A stretch of DNA of 64,000 bases from Bacteriovorax sp. BAL6_X (GTDB taxonomy: Bacteria; Bdellovibrionota; Bacteriovoracia; Bacteriovoracales; Bacteriovoracaceae). The position numbers and the translations under genes were made by a program. Positions 1 to 8,920 of the stretch are shown here, in pieces. The DNA is taken from the NCBI RefSeq assembly GCF_000443995.1, contig NZ_AUMC01000003.1, positions 558,001-622,000 on the forward strand, given 5' to 3'. A model generated the notes under the pieces. It did not search any database. It was not told where the DNA came from and saw only the letters and a list, made by a program, of their open reading frames with translations. How positions within the stretch are numbered: position 1 is the first letter of the stretch; the number at the start of each line of letters is the position of its first letter.

Positions 1-354
1 CTCTGTAATTGCCCCTTTTAGGTAAGAGTCAATATAGAATTGGTGATTAATGTGAATGAACTCCACACCGATGGCAAATTGATAGTCGCTCTTTGCTAAG
101 ATGCGAATGATACGCTCGAGGTTTCTCGTGCTTTGATCAAAAGTGTGAAAGTCGCCAAGGTAGATAATATCAGAAGAATCAATAGAGTCGTATAATTGAC
201 TTACGCTTGATTTTTGAAATTCACGGCGTGCATAGCGCTGTTGATCTTGTCGATATTTCTTTAGTAGAGGCGTGGGCTCTCCTTCAAGAGAGTTGGCCTT
301 ATTTTTAAAATAGCGGTAGATACTCCTGTGAGTCTCATCGGCTTTCAATTGCAT
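1..354 (-). CDS. ChaN-like protein, N-terminal part (cut by window edge)
   Basis: Reading leftward from an ATG at 354, the frame stays open for 118 codons to the window edge, with an in-frame stop just upstream of the ATG. The translation contains YLGDFHTFDQSTRNLERI followed by GVEFIHINHQFYIDSYLKG. This matches the GExHd...Q and E...Q..lD.yl.G pattern of the ChaN / haem-binding-uptake (Tiki superfamily) domain. Here the usual Glu of the first motif is Asp. The gene starts 15 bp after the stop of the 942-residue gene and is probably co-transcribed with it. The family has been linked to haem or iron uptake and to peptidase-like folds. Substrate and full length cannot be judged from this fragment. 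Confidence 0.7.
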   Translation of the reverse strand, partial: MQLKADETHRSIYRYFKNKANSLEGEPTPLLKKYRQDQQRYARREFQKSSVSQLYDSIDSSDIIYLGDFHTFDQSTRNLERIIRILAKSDYQFAIGVEFIHINHQFYIDSYLKGAITE

Positions 355-369
355 AAGTCTATGATATCA

Positions 370-3198
370 CTAATTATTTATTTGACCAATAATGATATTA
401 TTTAGAGTGTTATTAATAAGAGCAAATGTTTCATTTACGTTTTGAGCAACTTGATCTTGCTCAGTTAGTAATGAGTTAAGCTCGGCGGCAGCAGGCACTT
501 CAAGTGATTGAATAATTGTTGATATTGGAGTTCCAACAGCGCTAGTAAGAATGAATTGAATAAATTGCAGAAGTTGAATTTCACCGTGTAGGTTAAGAAC
601 TTCAGTATCATTAGAGATTAGTCTAAGCTTTGTTGTGTGTTCAGACTTTTCAAAGATTGCACTCGTTAGCGGAAGGTGAATATCGCTTCTTTCACTAATT
701 AGGGTTTCAAGATAAATGTCTTGATTGTTTGGATAGATTGGGGTCTTTGGTAGAGCGACAATCTTACTAATTAGAGTATTTGAAGAATAGTCGTACTTCA
801 TCTGAACCTTTCCACTATTTACTTGATCACGATAGTTACCAATGATGATTTTTAGATGAGAAAGGATACAGCTTGTATGCCAAGGCCAGCGCTTAGCAAG
901 TAGATTGATATTATCAACCTTAGATGCAAGTTTTTGCGTATATACTGAGAAGTCTGTTTTCAGGATATCTTCTTTTGAAAGAGTGATATCTTGTAGAGAC
1001 TCAATATGGTGAGTTGGTAAGAATTCTGTCTTTTCTAGGAACTTTGGAATTAACATGGCATTTAGTTTTGCCTTGGTCTTCTTTAGCCCACCATTGAAAG
1101 TAAGTTGAGTAATTTGTTTACCAATTGTTGTCTTAAAAAACTCTCTAAATAGATTGATATTTAGATTTGAGATCTTAGGAAGAAGTCCAAAATATTGGAA
1201 GTAAGCATTTCCGTACTCTTCAATCTTCGCCTTTAGAGAATCAATTGTCGTAAGCTCAAGCTTAATATCATTCTCATTCGTGAAATCAACAATTAGTAGA
1301 TATGGGTAGCGCTCTTGTGGGTTTAAATTGAAACCTAAAAGATCGTAATTCTCATCTTCACGATAATTTGAAAGAGACTCAACACTGAAGAACTGGTCAA
1401 AAGGAATACAGCTCTTAGTTAGGTTTTTGAAGTATTGTGGGTGAGTGATCTTGTCACTCTCACTATTATTACTTAAAAGCTTCCCGTTTAGGATAGCATC
1501 CTGATGGAATTCAAATGATAGTCCACACTTTGTTTCATTTGAGAAAAGTGGAGCATCAATGGCCTTCTTATTTGCGAATAACTTGTCAATTTCTTCAACG
1601 AAGAAATCAAACTTAGAAAAGTGAGTGAGGTCACCATTCATATTTACAGATAGGCATGACTCTTTTAGTAAAGTGGAATTTACATCCGGGTTACCAAAGA
1701 TATCTAATTTATTTTCAACAACACGTTTTGAGAAGATATAGAAGTAGCGAGGAATTTCTCCCTTGCCCTTAAGTCCTTCTAGATTAAAGCGCATTAGTAG
1801 CTTGTACTGTTTAAATAGTGCTTCGTTCTTTGCTGCATGTGAAGGAACGAAAAGCTTCTGGTTAGAGAAGACATACATATAACCACTATTAGAAAGATGC
1901 TCCCCATTTTGCATAATATTTGTAATGAGGTAGTGGTGTGGGTTTTTCTTAGGAATATTTACTAAGTTAACAAGTATTCTATCGTAGATACTTTGCTGAA
2001 CTTCTGTTGCATCTAGTAGCGCAAATTGTCCGCTTGCAGTGATTCTCGACTTATTCGACTTTTGCTTAAAGAGTGAAACGATTAAAGAAATAGGATCTTT
2101 ATTTTGTTTTGGAGCAAGGTTAACTAAGAAAGTCATAAATTGAATTTCTTGGAATATCTTTAAATATTGCCCGTTTACATAGTTGTCGCCTCTAAACTCC
2201 GGACAGATGATTTCTTGCCATGCTTCTGTCGAGTTATTTTCTTGAGCAATCCAGTGAGAGATAGTCAGAGAATTAAGGAAGTTTCCTGTAAATAGAGTAC
2301 TTAAGCACTGTGGTTGTGCATTAAAGTTGAAGTATCCACCATGGTTTTCAATCCACTTTGGAAAATTGATTAAGAGGTTATTAATCATTAGACCAGAGTT
2401 ACGATTACTAAAAGCGTGAGAGTACTTATCCGTTTCATTGTGGAATAGAACTACTGATAGCTCGTTTGGAATTTCATGATTTAAAACTTTAAAGAACTCT
2501 ATTGGGTTAAGGTCTTTAAGAATTGAGCTAAGCTCTAGAATACTGTCACCAAAATTTTCATTCGGTCTAAACCAGCTGTACTCATTAGTTCCAAGAGCAC
2601 GACTCGACAATTCACGAGAGCTTGAAACTTTAAAGATCTTACTTAGTGTTGAGTTTGGATTTAAAATCTCATTTTTAGTAAGAGTCTTTGAGTAGAAAGA
2701 GCTCAGTTGAGTTAGAAAGCGAACCTTTAAGATATAGACGCTAATAGAACGAAGGCAGTAAACTTTTAAAAAGTCCTGGATGCACTCGTGACTTGGGCCG
2801 CTCTTGTCATCAAGTTGTGCCCAAAATTGGTTAAAGTCGCTAACTCCCTCAGGGTGAATACCATTGTGAGTCGTATATTCTATAAATTCTTGAAAAAGTG
2901 ATTGTTTAAGACTGCGGTTGCGGTTTTTAAAAGACTTAACTTGTGTCTTAGCTTCAGTAAAAAGTTCGAAAACGATCTTTTTGAACTTCATACTTCCCTT
3001 AGTTAATAAACTTTCACCACGCCATTTAGGAATGATGTGATCACTAACAAGGAATTCTCCACTTTGGATAGAAGGAACAGGTGTAGGTCCGCCTGCAGTT
3101 GCTGCATGCTTTTGTACCTCAAGGCTTTCTGCCTCGGCACTAGGTTCAGGAATATTGTTAATCAGCCAGTTCTTAGCTGAAAACGATGAATCTTTCAC
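370..3198 (-). CDS. Unknown 942-residue protein
   Basis: A long uninterrupted frame starting at ATG 3198. I do not recognise a family. There is no convincing signal peptide or membrane segment, so it is probably cytoplasmic. The N-terminal ~60 residues look disordered and rich in Ala, Glu and Pro. The rest is mixed alpha/beta with many Asn, Lys and Leu. The central part (roughly residues 380-500), with KGEIPRYFYIFSKR near its end, faintly recalls the distal part of N6-adenine methylase-like proteins, but no catalytic NPPY-type motif is visible, so I do not assign that function. It heads a probable two-gene operon with the ChaN-like gene and is divergent from the acidic repeat protein. Confidence 0.8.
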   Translation of the reverse strand: MKDSSFSAKNWLINNIPEPSAEAESLEVQKHAATAGGPTPVPSIQSGEFLVSDHIIPKWRGESLLTKGSMKFKKIVFELFTEAKTQVKSFKNRNRSLKQSLFQEFIEYTTHNGIHPEGVSDFNQFWAQLDDKSGPSHECIQDFLKVYCLRSISVYILKVRFLTQLSSFYSKTLTKNEILNPNSTLSKIFKVSSSRELSSRALGTNEYSWFRPNENFGDSILELSSILKDLNPIEFFKVLNHEIPNELSVVLFHNETDKYSHAFSNRNSGLMINNLLINFPKWIENHGGYFNFNAQPQCLSTLFTGNFLNSLTISHWIAQENNSTEAWQEIICPEFRGDNYVNGQYLKIFQEIQFMTFLVNLAPKQNKDPISLIVSLFKQKSNKSRITASGQFALLDATEVQQSIYDRILVNLVNIPKKNPHHYLITNIMQNGEHLSNSGYMYVFSNQKLFVPSHAAKNEALFKQYKLLMRFNLEGLKGKGEIPRYFYIFSKRVVENKLDIFGNPDVNSTLLKESCLSVNMNGDLTHFSKFDFFVEEIDKLFANKKAIDAPLFSNETKCGLSFEFHQDAILNGKLLSNNSESDKITHPQYFKNLTKSCIPFDQFFSVESLSNYREDENYDLLGFNLNPQERYPYLLIVDFTNENDIKLELTTIDSLKAKIEEYGNAYFQYFGLLPKISNLNINLFREFFKTTIGKQITQLTFNGGLKKTKAKLNAMLIPKFLEKTEFLPTHHIESLQDITLSKEDILKTDFSVYTQKLASKVDNINLLAKRWPWHTSCILSHLKIIIGNYRDQVNSGKVQMKYDYSSNTLISKIVALPKTPIYPNNQDIYLETLISERSDIHLPLTSAIFEKSEHTTKLRLISNDTEVLNLHGEIQLLQFIQFILTSAVGTPISTIIQSLEVPAAAELNSLLTEQDQVAQNVNETFALINNTLNNIIIGQINN

Positions 3199-3419
3199 TT
3201 CGCCTGTTGTTCCATATAATAATTAGACAATCCTCAAAACTTTAAGATGGTTAACATTCTAAACTATGTAAGGAAAGTCGTGTGTTGCGTCTTTAATTTG
3301 GTAGTAAAATATAACGATGGGCATTCATCTTGTCATGCTTAAAAATAGAAATTCTCGACTTAAGTACCTTAAGGGGTTGATTTTATTACGGTGTTTATTT
3401 CTTAAAGTTTCTGTCATCT

Positions 3420-4223
3420 GTGTCGAAAAGCACAAGTGATATTAGATCAATAGACGGAGTTTATATGGTTGGAAATAAACCACAAGATGCAGCAGCAAAA
3501 AGTGTAGAAACTGGATTTTCTGAAAATGAATTAGATGACATCATGGCAGAATTCGCAAGTCTCGACAAAGAACTAACTGGACAGCTTGACCAGGTACCTG
3601 TTGAAGAAGTTGTTGCGGAAGTAAATCCTCTAGATGAAATGATGGCAGAGGCAAACCCACTAGACGAGATGGTAGCCGAAGTAAGTCCCGTTGACGAAAG
3701 CGAAGAAGGACCTGCACAAATCGTTGCTCAAGAAGATATTGAAGAAGTTGTTGCTGGTGACTCTAACCCAACTCTTGAAGAGGTTTTTTCTGAAGGGTTT
3801 GATGAGGAAGAAATGGATGCCATCATGAGGGATCTTGAAGAAATCGACGCTACATCACCTGAGACAACTCTTGAAATGGAAGAAACTGCTGAAACAACAA
3901 TGATAAAAGATGAAGACAATGAAAATGTTCTTGTGATAAATCAAGCGCATAAAGAAACTCCTGCTCCTGCTTTTACTCAAGTACCAACAGGTGCAGACAG
4001 TGGAGAAGTTGCATTTAGTGCAGCAGGTAATATGAATTTTAATGTAAACTTGACGATTGCTGGATCGCAAGCAACATTAAGTGTGGTTGACGGCCACTTT
4101 ACTCTAACAATGAATGGTGTGGACGTCTCAATCACGGAAGAAGGCTTTAAGGCCTGTATCGAAGGTGGGGCCAATTTTAATATTCCTCTTCCGTCGGCCG
4201 ATGAAGCGAAGAAAGTCGCTTAA
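3420..4223 (+). CDS. Acidic repeat protein with C-terminal beta domain, unknown function
   Basis: The product has up to 267 residues and no signal peptide. Residues ~30-160 are strongly acidic and contain a decayed tandem repeat, read as NPLDEMMAEA, NPLDEMVAEV, SPVDES. The final ~70 residues alternate hydrophobic and polar positions (FNVNLTIAGSQATLSVVDG and onward), suggesting a small beta-sheet domain. The listed start is GTG 3420. An in-frame ATG at 3465 has GGAG six bases upstream and may be the true start, giving 252 residues. The gene lies 28 bp before rsmD, so the two may be co-transcribed. No family is recognised. The build, an acidic linker plus a terminal domain, suggests a protein-binding role, which is only inference. 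Confidence 0.75.
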   Translation: MSKSTSDIRSIDGVYMVGNKPQDAAAKSVETGFSENELDDIMAEFASLDKELTGQLDQVPVEEVVAEVNPLDEMMAEANPLDEMVAEVSPVDESEEGPAQIVAQEDIEEVVAGDSNPTLEEVFSEGFDEEEMDAIMRDLEEIDATSPETTLEMEETAETTMIKDEDNENVLVINQAHKETPAPAFTQVPTGADSGEVAFSAAGNMNFNVNLTIAGSQATLSVVDGHFTLTMNGVDVSITEEGFKACIEGGANFNIPLPSADEAKKVA

Positions 4224-4251
4224 TATTTTATTAATGATTAAAAGGTTATAA

Positions 4252-4833
4252 ATGGCCATAAATATACTTGGTGGGCATGCTCGAGGGCATGCCCTTTTTG
4301 TTCCCCCTGAATCTATTACTCGTCCAACGAGTGTAATGCTTCGTCGTAAATTTTTTGATGCTCACCAAGACTTAACAAATTGTCTCTTTGTGGATCTATT
4401 TGCAGGTAGTGGAGCAATGGGGTTTGAAGCCTTATCAAGAGGTGCAAAAAAAGTCGTATTAGTTGACGATCATCCAAAAGTTCTTAATGTTTTAAAAAAG
4501 AACAAGGCACAAATTTCAAAAAAATTAGATACCGCTGATTTGTCGATAATTAAGCAAAAGGCACAAGCGTACCTTAAAACAAGTTTGTCTTACTTAGAGT
4601 CAACCTCAGATGAATTCGATGAAAGTTATATTTTCATCGATCCGCCATACGAATTAAAAGATGTCTACTTAGAATGTCTCAAAATGCTTAAAGAATCTTC
4701 ATTTTCTGGAGAAATTTGGATCGAGTCTGATCGCCAAAAAGGAATTCTTGAAGCTGACTTAAAAAAACATTCTCTTACATTTTCGAAAGTCTACAAGCAA
4801 GGTACGAGTTATATCGCAAAAATTGCATTGTAA
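4252..4833 (+). CDS. rsmD: 16S rRNA (guanine(966)-N(2))-methyltransferase RsmD
   Basis: RsmD uses S-adenosylmethionine to methylate N2 of G966 in 16S rRNA on the assembling 30S subunit. At 193 residues it has normal family length. It shows the N-terminal GGHARG and RPT segments, the SAM-binding loop VDLFAGSGAMGFEALSRGA (residues ~46-64) and the catalytic DPPY tetrad in FIDPPYE. The neighbour is coaD, 51 bp downstream; rsmD-coaD is a very widespread bacterial pairing, which supports both assignments. The weak AAAGG element before ATG 4252 is the only ribosome site visible. Confidence 0.95.
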   Translation: MAINILGGHARGHALFVPPESITRPTSVMLRRKFFDAHQDLTNCLFVDLFAGSGAMGFEALSRGAKKVVLVDDHPKVLNVLKKNKAQISKKLDTADLSIIKQKAQAYLKTSLSYLESTSDEFDESYIFIDPPYELKDVYLECLKMLKESSFSGEIWIESDRQKGILEADLKKHSLTFSKVYKQGTSYIAKIAL

Positions 4834-4884
4834 TCCGGTGTCGTATAAAATTGATTTAAATTTATAAGAGGAATTAGGTACTCA

Positions 4885-5364
4885 ATGAAAAGAGCAATTT
4901 ACCCAGGAACATTTGATCCTTTCACAAATGGTCACAAAGATATCTTAATGAGGTCATTAACTGTATTTGATGAAGTCATTATTCTTGTTGCCCATAATCG
5001 TAATAAGAAACCTCTTTTTACGGCAGAAGAGCGAGTTGAAATGTTAAAAGAAACATTTCAACAAGAGTCTCGAATCAAGGCAGACAAGTGGGAAGGTTTA
5101 ATCGTCGACTATGCCAAAGCAAACGACATAGGCTCGATCATTAGAGGATTAAGACCAACTGGTGATTTTGAAGCAGAATTTCAAATGGCCTCGATGAATA
5201 AAAGACTATATCCGGAAATCGAAACAGTTTTCTTTATTACTGAAAGAGACAATTACTATGTTTCAAGCTCTCTCGTAAAAGAGATTCACAAACATGGAAA
5301 AGTTATCAAGGAATTTGTTCCTGACACAATTTATAATTGGATTGCTAAAAAAGGGAAAATCTAA
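4885..5364 (+). CDS. coaD: Phosphopantetheine adenylyltransferase CoaD
   Basis: CoaD catalyses the penultimate step of coenzyme A synthesis, joining 4'-phosphopantetheine and ATP to give dephospho-CoA. The 159-residue product begins with the class signature YPGTFDPFTNGHKDI (the nucleotidyltransferase TxGH motif). It also has IIRGLRPTGDFEAEFQMA and the distal YYVSSSLVKEI motif containing the SSS-type ATP loop. Length and all motifs are normal. The stop codon overlaps the ATG of the next gene by one base (TAATG), indicating translational coupling with the aminotransferase. Confidence 0.97.
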   Translation: MKRAIYPGTFDPFTNGHKDILMRSLTVFDEVIILVAHNRNKKPLFTAEERVEMLKETFQQESRIKADKWEGLIVDYAKANDIGSIIRGLRPTGDFEAEFQMASMNKRLYPEIETVFFITERDNYYVSSSLVKEIHKHGKVIKEFVPDTIYNWIAKKGKI

Positions 5365-6590
5365 TGAATGTTTCTAAACGTTCTCAAGAAATTAACGAAA
5401 GTATTACTTTAAAACTTAATGCTAAGGCCGTTGCCATGGCACAAGAAGGGAAGAAAGTTTATAACTTAACAGCTGGCCAGCTCCCTTATCGTCCACCGAG
5501 AGAGCTAGTTGAGTCAATTAGGGGAGAGTTAGATTTTCTTAAAAGTTTTCAATATAGCCCTGTTGCAGGTGATAGTGAGTTACTAGAGAAAATTATTGAT
5601 TACGTTGAAACTTCTCGCGGAATTAGCTTTGATGAGTTTGATCATAACTTTAAAGCAGTTGTTGGAAACGGTGGTAAACATGTGCTTGCTAATATCTTTG
5701 CGAGTATTGTAGATCCTGGTGATGAAGTTATTGTCTTTGCACCATATTGGATATCTTACCCACAAATGATTTCTCTTAACGGGGGAGTTCTTAAAGTAGT
5801 TAAAGCATCTGTCTTTAACGCGTTTGAGCCAGATCTTGAAGAGTTAAAAGAATTAATTAATGATAAGACTAAGGCGATTGTTTTAAATAGCCCTAACAAT
5901 CCTTCGGGGATTTTTTATAATGAAAAGTGGATGAAGAAATTTGCTGAAATAGTAAAGCCTTTTGAAAATACTTTTATAATCTCTGATGAAATTTACTACG
6001 AGTTAAATTATTACGACCCTAAACCAAGATACTTCTATCAGTATGATCGCGAGCTTTTATCACGTACAATCATTGTCGATGGAATTTCGAAAAGTTTGGC
6101 CGCAACTGGTTTAAGACTTGGCTATTGTATTGCTCACGAAGAAATTATTGATGCGATAAAAAAAATACAGGGACATACTGCTTCGGGCTCTTGTTCACTT
6201 ATTCAACGTGCTCTTCTTCGCTATAATATGAATCATGTTGATGAATATTTAACTCCTGTTAAAAAACATCTTCGTGAAAATGCGCAAGTTTTAAGAGAAG
6301 TTCTTAGAGAGTATAAATTAGAGAAATGTTGGTATCAGGTTTCTGCCGCATTCTACTTTCTTTTTGACTTCTCTAGTGCTCCGGTAATTAACAGGTTCAA
6401 GGAGTCAGACACAGATTTGACCGATTACTCTGTTGAAATTTGTGAGCAGATTCTTGAGCAAAAAGGTGTGGCAATGGTTCCAAGTGGAGACTTTGGTTTG
6501 CCAAATTGTGCAAGAATCTCTCTCGTTCTGCCAAAAGAGGACTTTAGAGACGCCATTGTGACTTTAGCCGAGTTTTTAACTCAGGAATAG
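5364..6590 (+). CDS. Class I/II pyridoxal-phosphate aminotransferase (aspartate aminotransferase-like)
   Basis: A fold-type I PLP enzyme of 408 residues. It contains NSPNNPSG (substrate and PLP loop), ISDEIYYEL (the Asp that contacts the pyridine nitrogen), and VDGISKSLAATGLRLGY, in which the first Lys is the expected Schiff-base residue and the later Arg belongs to the phosphate site. The C-terminal ARISLV carries the Arg expected to bind the substrate carboxylate. The family includes aspartate aminotransferases of subgroup I-beta/gamma and related enzymes, so the amino acid used cannot be fixed from sequence. It is translationally coupled to coaD (TAATG). Confidence 0.9.
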   Translation: MNVSKRSQEINESITLKLNAKAVAMAQEGKKVYNLTAGQLPYRPPRELVESIRGELDFLKSFQYSPVAGDSELLEKIIDYVETSRGISFDEFDHNFKAVVGNGGKHVLANIFASIVDPGDEVIVFAPYWISYPQMISLNGGVLKVVKASVFNAFEPDLEELKELINDKTKAIVLNSPNNPSGIFYNEKWMKKFAEIVKPFENTFIISDEIYYELNYYDPKPRYFYQYDRELLSRTIIVDGISKSLAATGLRLGYCIAHEEIIDAIKKIQGHTASGSCSLIQRALLRYNMNHVDEYLTPVKKHLRENAQVLREVLREYKLEKCWYQVSAAFYFLFDFSSAPVINRFKESDTDLTDYSVEICEQILEQKGVAMVPSGDFGLPNCARISLVLPKEDFRDAIVTLAEFLTQE

Positions 6591-6654
6591 AGCACAAAGA
6601 TTGGTATCTGATTCCCACTATTAATTAAAGACTAAGTTAAGAGATAATTAAGCT

Positions 6655-7656
6655 GTGAATAAGCTAATTGTTTTCAGTATTTATCTCTTAATATCTCTTA
6701 CGATCTTCACCTCATGTGGTGCTGACGATGATGTCGAGTTAGAAAGAAGTTATCTTTCTGTCGAAGATTATTTGTCATCAGGGGATTGCGATAAGGCATT
6801 ATCAAAGATGCTTTCCATAAAAGAGCAAAGTGGAGATGCCAATTACTATAAGCTTCTTGCTTCATCTTACGCCTGTAAAGCTGGCTTTTCTGTTACTGAT
6901 TTCTTTCTAAATGAAATTACAAAAATCACAACTGGAGCTGATCTTCTAAGCTCAATGTCAACTTTTACAATGGCACAGTCCATGACTGATATTGATGACC
7001 TTTCCTATTATTATTTAGGACTGGCAATCGAAGTTCTCACATATTCAGGGGGAATGGGACCTGCGACTAAAGACCCTTCGGCCACTCTTCGAGAAGCAAC
7101 TTTTGGAAGCTATGGAGCAGCTGATATAAATTCATTTCTTATGTATATGCTATTTGTTCGAAATGGTATGAGTATGGCATTTTTTGGTAATTCTGATGTG
7201 GCAGGAACGAAAGGGGCAGGTGCGATTGGAACAAATGAATGCCTCTTCGCTTATTCATATTTCGGTGATGGTGATCTTGATGCTTACATTCAAGCGGGCG
7301 GGGTAACTGGAGCATGTGATGATGGAGCTGATACTGGGAGTGTGGCCTTAACAAATGGAGACTCAAGCCTTCATCTTAATCGTGCATGTGGTTTGGTAAC
7401 GGACTTTAATAATTTATTAGATGTTCTTGAAAATATCTCGCTAGGAGATATTACAGATGTAGATTTAGCAACATTATTAGCTGATATCAGTGCTGTCAGA
7501 CAGGACTTTGTTGATAATGTAATAACACCTAAAGGTTTTTCTAATAGTCTTGTGACTGTAAAAAATCAATCTCAATGTGTAACAGATTTTACAGGAAGTG
7601 AACTTCAAATTGCTTATTATATGGCAGCATTACTTGAAACACTTCACTCAAGGTAG
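6655..7656 (+). CDS. Predicted lipoprotein, unknown function
   Basis: Starts at GTG 6655 and encodes 333 residues. The N-terminus is a lipoprotein signal: a hydrophobic run ending in IFTSC, followed by GADDD. Asp residues right after the lipidated Cys are an inner-membrane retention signal in enterics, but the rule is not proven here. Residues ~35-130 look alpha-helical and TPR-like (ALSKMLSIKEQSGDANYYKLLASSY in two overlapping helices). Three or four further cysteines occur in the second half. The gene ends three bases before the next outer-membrane protein gene, so the pair is probably an operon and may work together at the envelope. Confidence 0.8.
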   Translation: MNKLIVFSIYLLISLTIFTSCGADDDVELERSYLSVEDYLSSGDCDKALSKMLSIKEQSGDANYYKLLASSYACKAGFSVTDFFLNEITKITTGADLLSSMSTFTMAQSMTDIDDLSYYYLGLAIEVLTYSGGMGPATKDPSATLREATFGSYGAADINSFLMYMLFVRNGMSMAFFGNSDVAGTKGAGAIGTNECLFAYSYFGDGDLDAYIQAGGVTGACDDGADTGSVALTNGDSSLHLNRACGLVTDFNNLLDVLENISLGDITDVDLATLLADISAVRQDFVDNVITPKGFSNSLVTVKNQSQCVTDFTGSELQIAYYMAALLETLHSR

Positions 7657-7659
7657 ATA

Positions 7660-8793
7660 ATGAAGAGTTTGCTTAAGGTTCTATTCATCACTATCTTGAC
7701 GATTCAGACAATGGGGTTTGAGAAGTTTTTCTTAGGACAGAGTCCTCGGGCATTGCTAATGGGGAATGCATGGATGGGACTTGCCAATCAAGATTCATTT
7801 ACAATCTTCTATAATCCAGCAAGCCTTGGGGCGAATTATGATATCGACTTATCGCCAATTAATCTCACTCTTGCAGGGCCTAATGCAATTGATGATATGG
7901 ATCGTTTCACAGACCTGCCAAGTGATGCGGCAGGAATTGCAAATCAGTTAATGGGATATCCTCTTTACTTAGAGGCATCAAATATTTCAACTATTAAAGC
8001 ACATCACTTTTCATTTTCATATTTTACTAAGAACCGTGCCAATGTTGTTTTGAAAAATCGTGTTAATCCTGCTTTCAATGTTGATTATTCGTATGATCGA
8101 GGATTTATTACAGGATTTGCTTTTAACATTATTGGAGGCAGTAGAAATAAACAGAAAAAGAAAATCATGACTGGTCAGCGTCTTTCTGTTGGGTATTCAT
8201 TTAAATATCTAACAAGAGAGGGGACACGTGATAGGTTTGATATTTTCTCTACGAATATCATCACAAAAATTGAAAATGGCCTAGGCTCGATTGATGAAAT
8301 TAAGGATACATTTGGTTTCTCTAAAGGCTCAGGATCTGGACATGATATTGGTATTGAATACGCCAACGGATGGGGAAATACTGAGCTTGTAGCATCCATG
8401 GCAATCTTAGATATTGGTGATACCTATTTTAAAAAGACAGAAGGTGATGGAGAAGTCCCTCGCATCGCAATGGCCGTTAATACTGGGCTTGCGCTAAAAC
8501 AAGACTGGAAAGTATTTGATTACTCGCTGGCACTAGATATAAAGCCAATTAATCAAGGTCATGAGTTCGGCCGTATGATTCACTTTGGGGCCCAGTTAAA
8601 TATTCCTTTCTTTGGCTTCTTTGCTGGCCTTGGAGAAGGTTATCTCAATTATGGAGCCGAGTTACGTCTATGGCCTGTTACGATTACTGCTGGATTTAAC
8701 AATGTTGAAATTGGTTCTAGTTATCAAGAGACAAAAGGTGATCGCCTTTTCGTCTTTATTTCTTTATTTGATACATCTATGGATATTTTTTAG
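7660..8793 (+). CDS. Outer-membrane beta-barrel protein, PorV/UPF0164-like
   Basis: A 377-residue protein with an N-terminal hydrophobic segment (residues 3-18). It then has GQSPRALLMGNAWMGLANQD and FYNPASLG, the hallmark N-terminal pattern of the PorV/PorQ/UPF0164 branch of FadL-like barrels. The remainder alternates in the manner of beta strands, with Gly- and aromatic-rich turns, and ends SLFDTSMDIF with a terminal Phe, as expected for BAM-dependent barrels. It follows the lipoprotein gene after three bases. The substrate is unknown. In Bacteroidetes, PorV serves type IX secretion, but no type IX genes are visible here. Confidence 0.8.
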   Translation: MKSLLKVLFITILTIQTMGFEKFFLGQSPRALLMGNAWMGLANQDSFTIFYNPASLGANYDIDLSPINLTLAGPNAIDDMDRFTDLPSDAAGIANQLMGYPLYLEASNISTIKAHHFSFSYFTKNRANVVLKNRVNPAFNVDYSYDRGFITGFAFNIIGGSRNKQKKKIMTGQRLSVGYSFKYLTREGTRDRFDIFSTNIITKIENGLGSIDEIKDTFGFSKGSGSGHDIGIEYANGWGNTELVASMAILDIGDTYFKKTEGDGEVPRIAMAVNTGLALKQDWKVFDYSLALDIKPINQGHEFGRMIHFGAQLNIPFFGFFAGLGEGYLNYGAELRLWPVTITAGFNNVEIGSSYQETKGDRLFVFISLFDTSMDIF

Positions 8794-8841
8794 GCTTTTG
8801 GTTGAGTTTCATGACGCGTAAAGGTGAACGGCCCTTTTTCT

Positions 8842-8871
8842 TTGACATCCCTTTTTACCATAACTTAAAAT
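8842..8871 (+). promoter_or_regulatory. Putative sigma-70 promoter of phoH
   Basis: TTGACA at 8842-8847 and TAAAAT at 8866-8871 are separated by 18 bp, about 50 bp upstream of the phoH start. This is the best -35/-10 match in the gap after the barrel gene. Confidence 0.5.
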
Positions 8872-8920
8872 TTAATTAAGAGAGGATTCCTCCCATAATC
8901 TTAATGTCATGGAGGGCATT

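Noticed and set aside
370-3198. DNA methyltransferase function for the 942-residue protein
   Set aside because: Only a faint similarity around KGEIPRYFYIFSK; no SAM loop and no NPPY-type motif.
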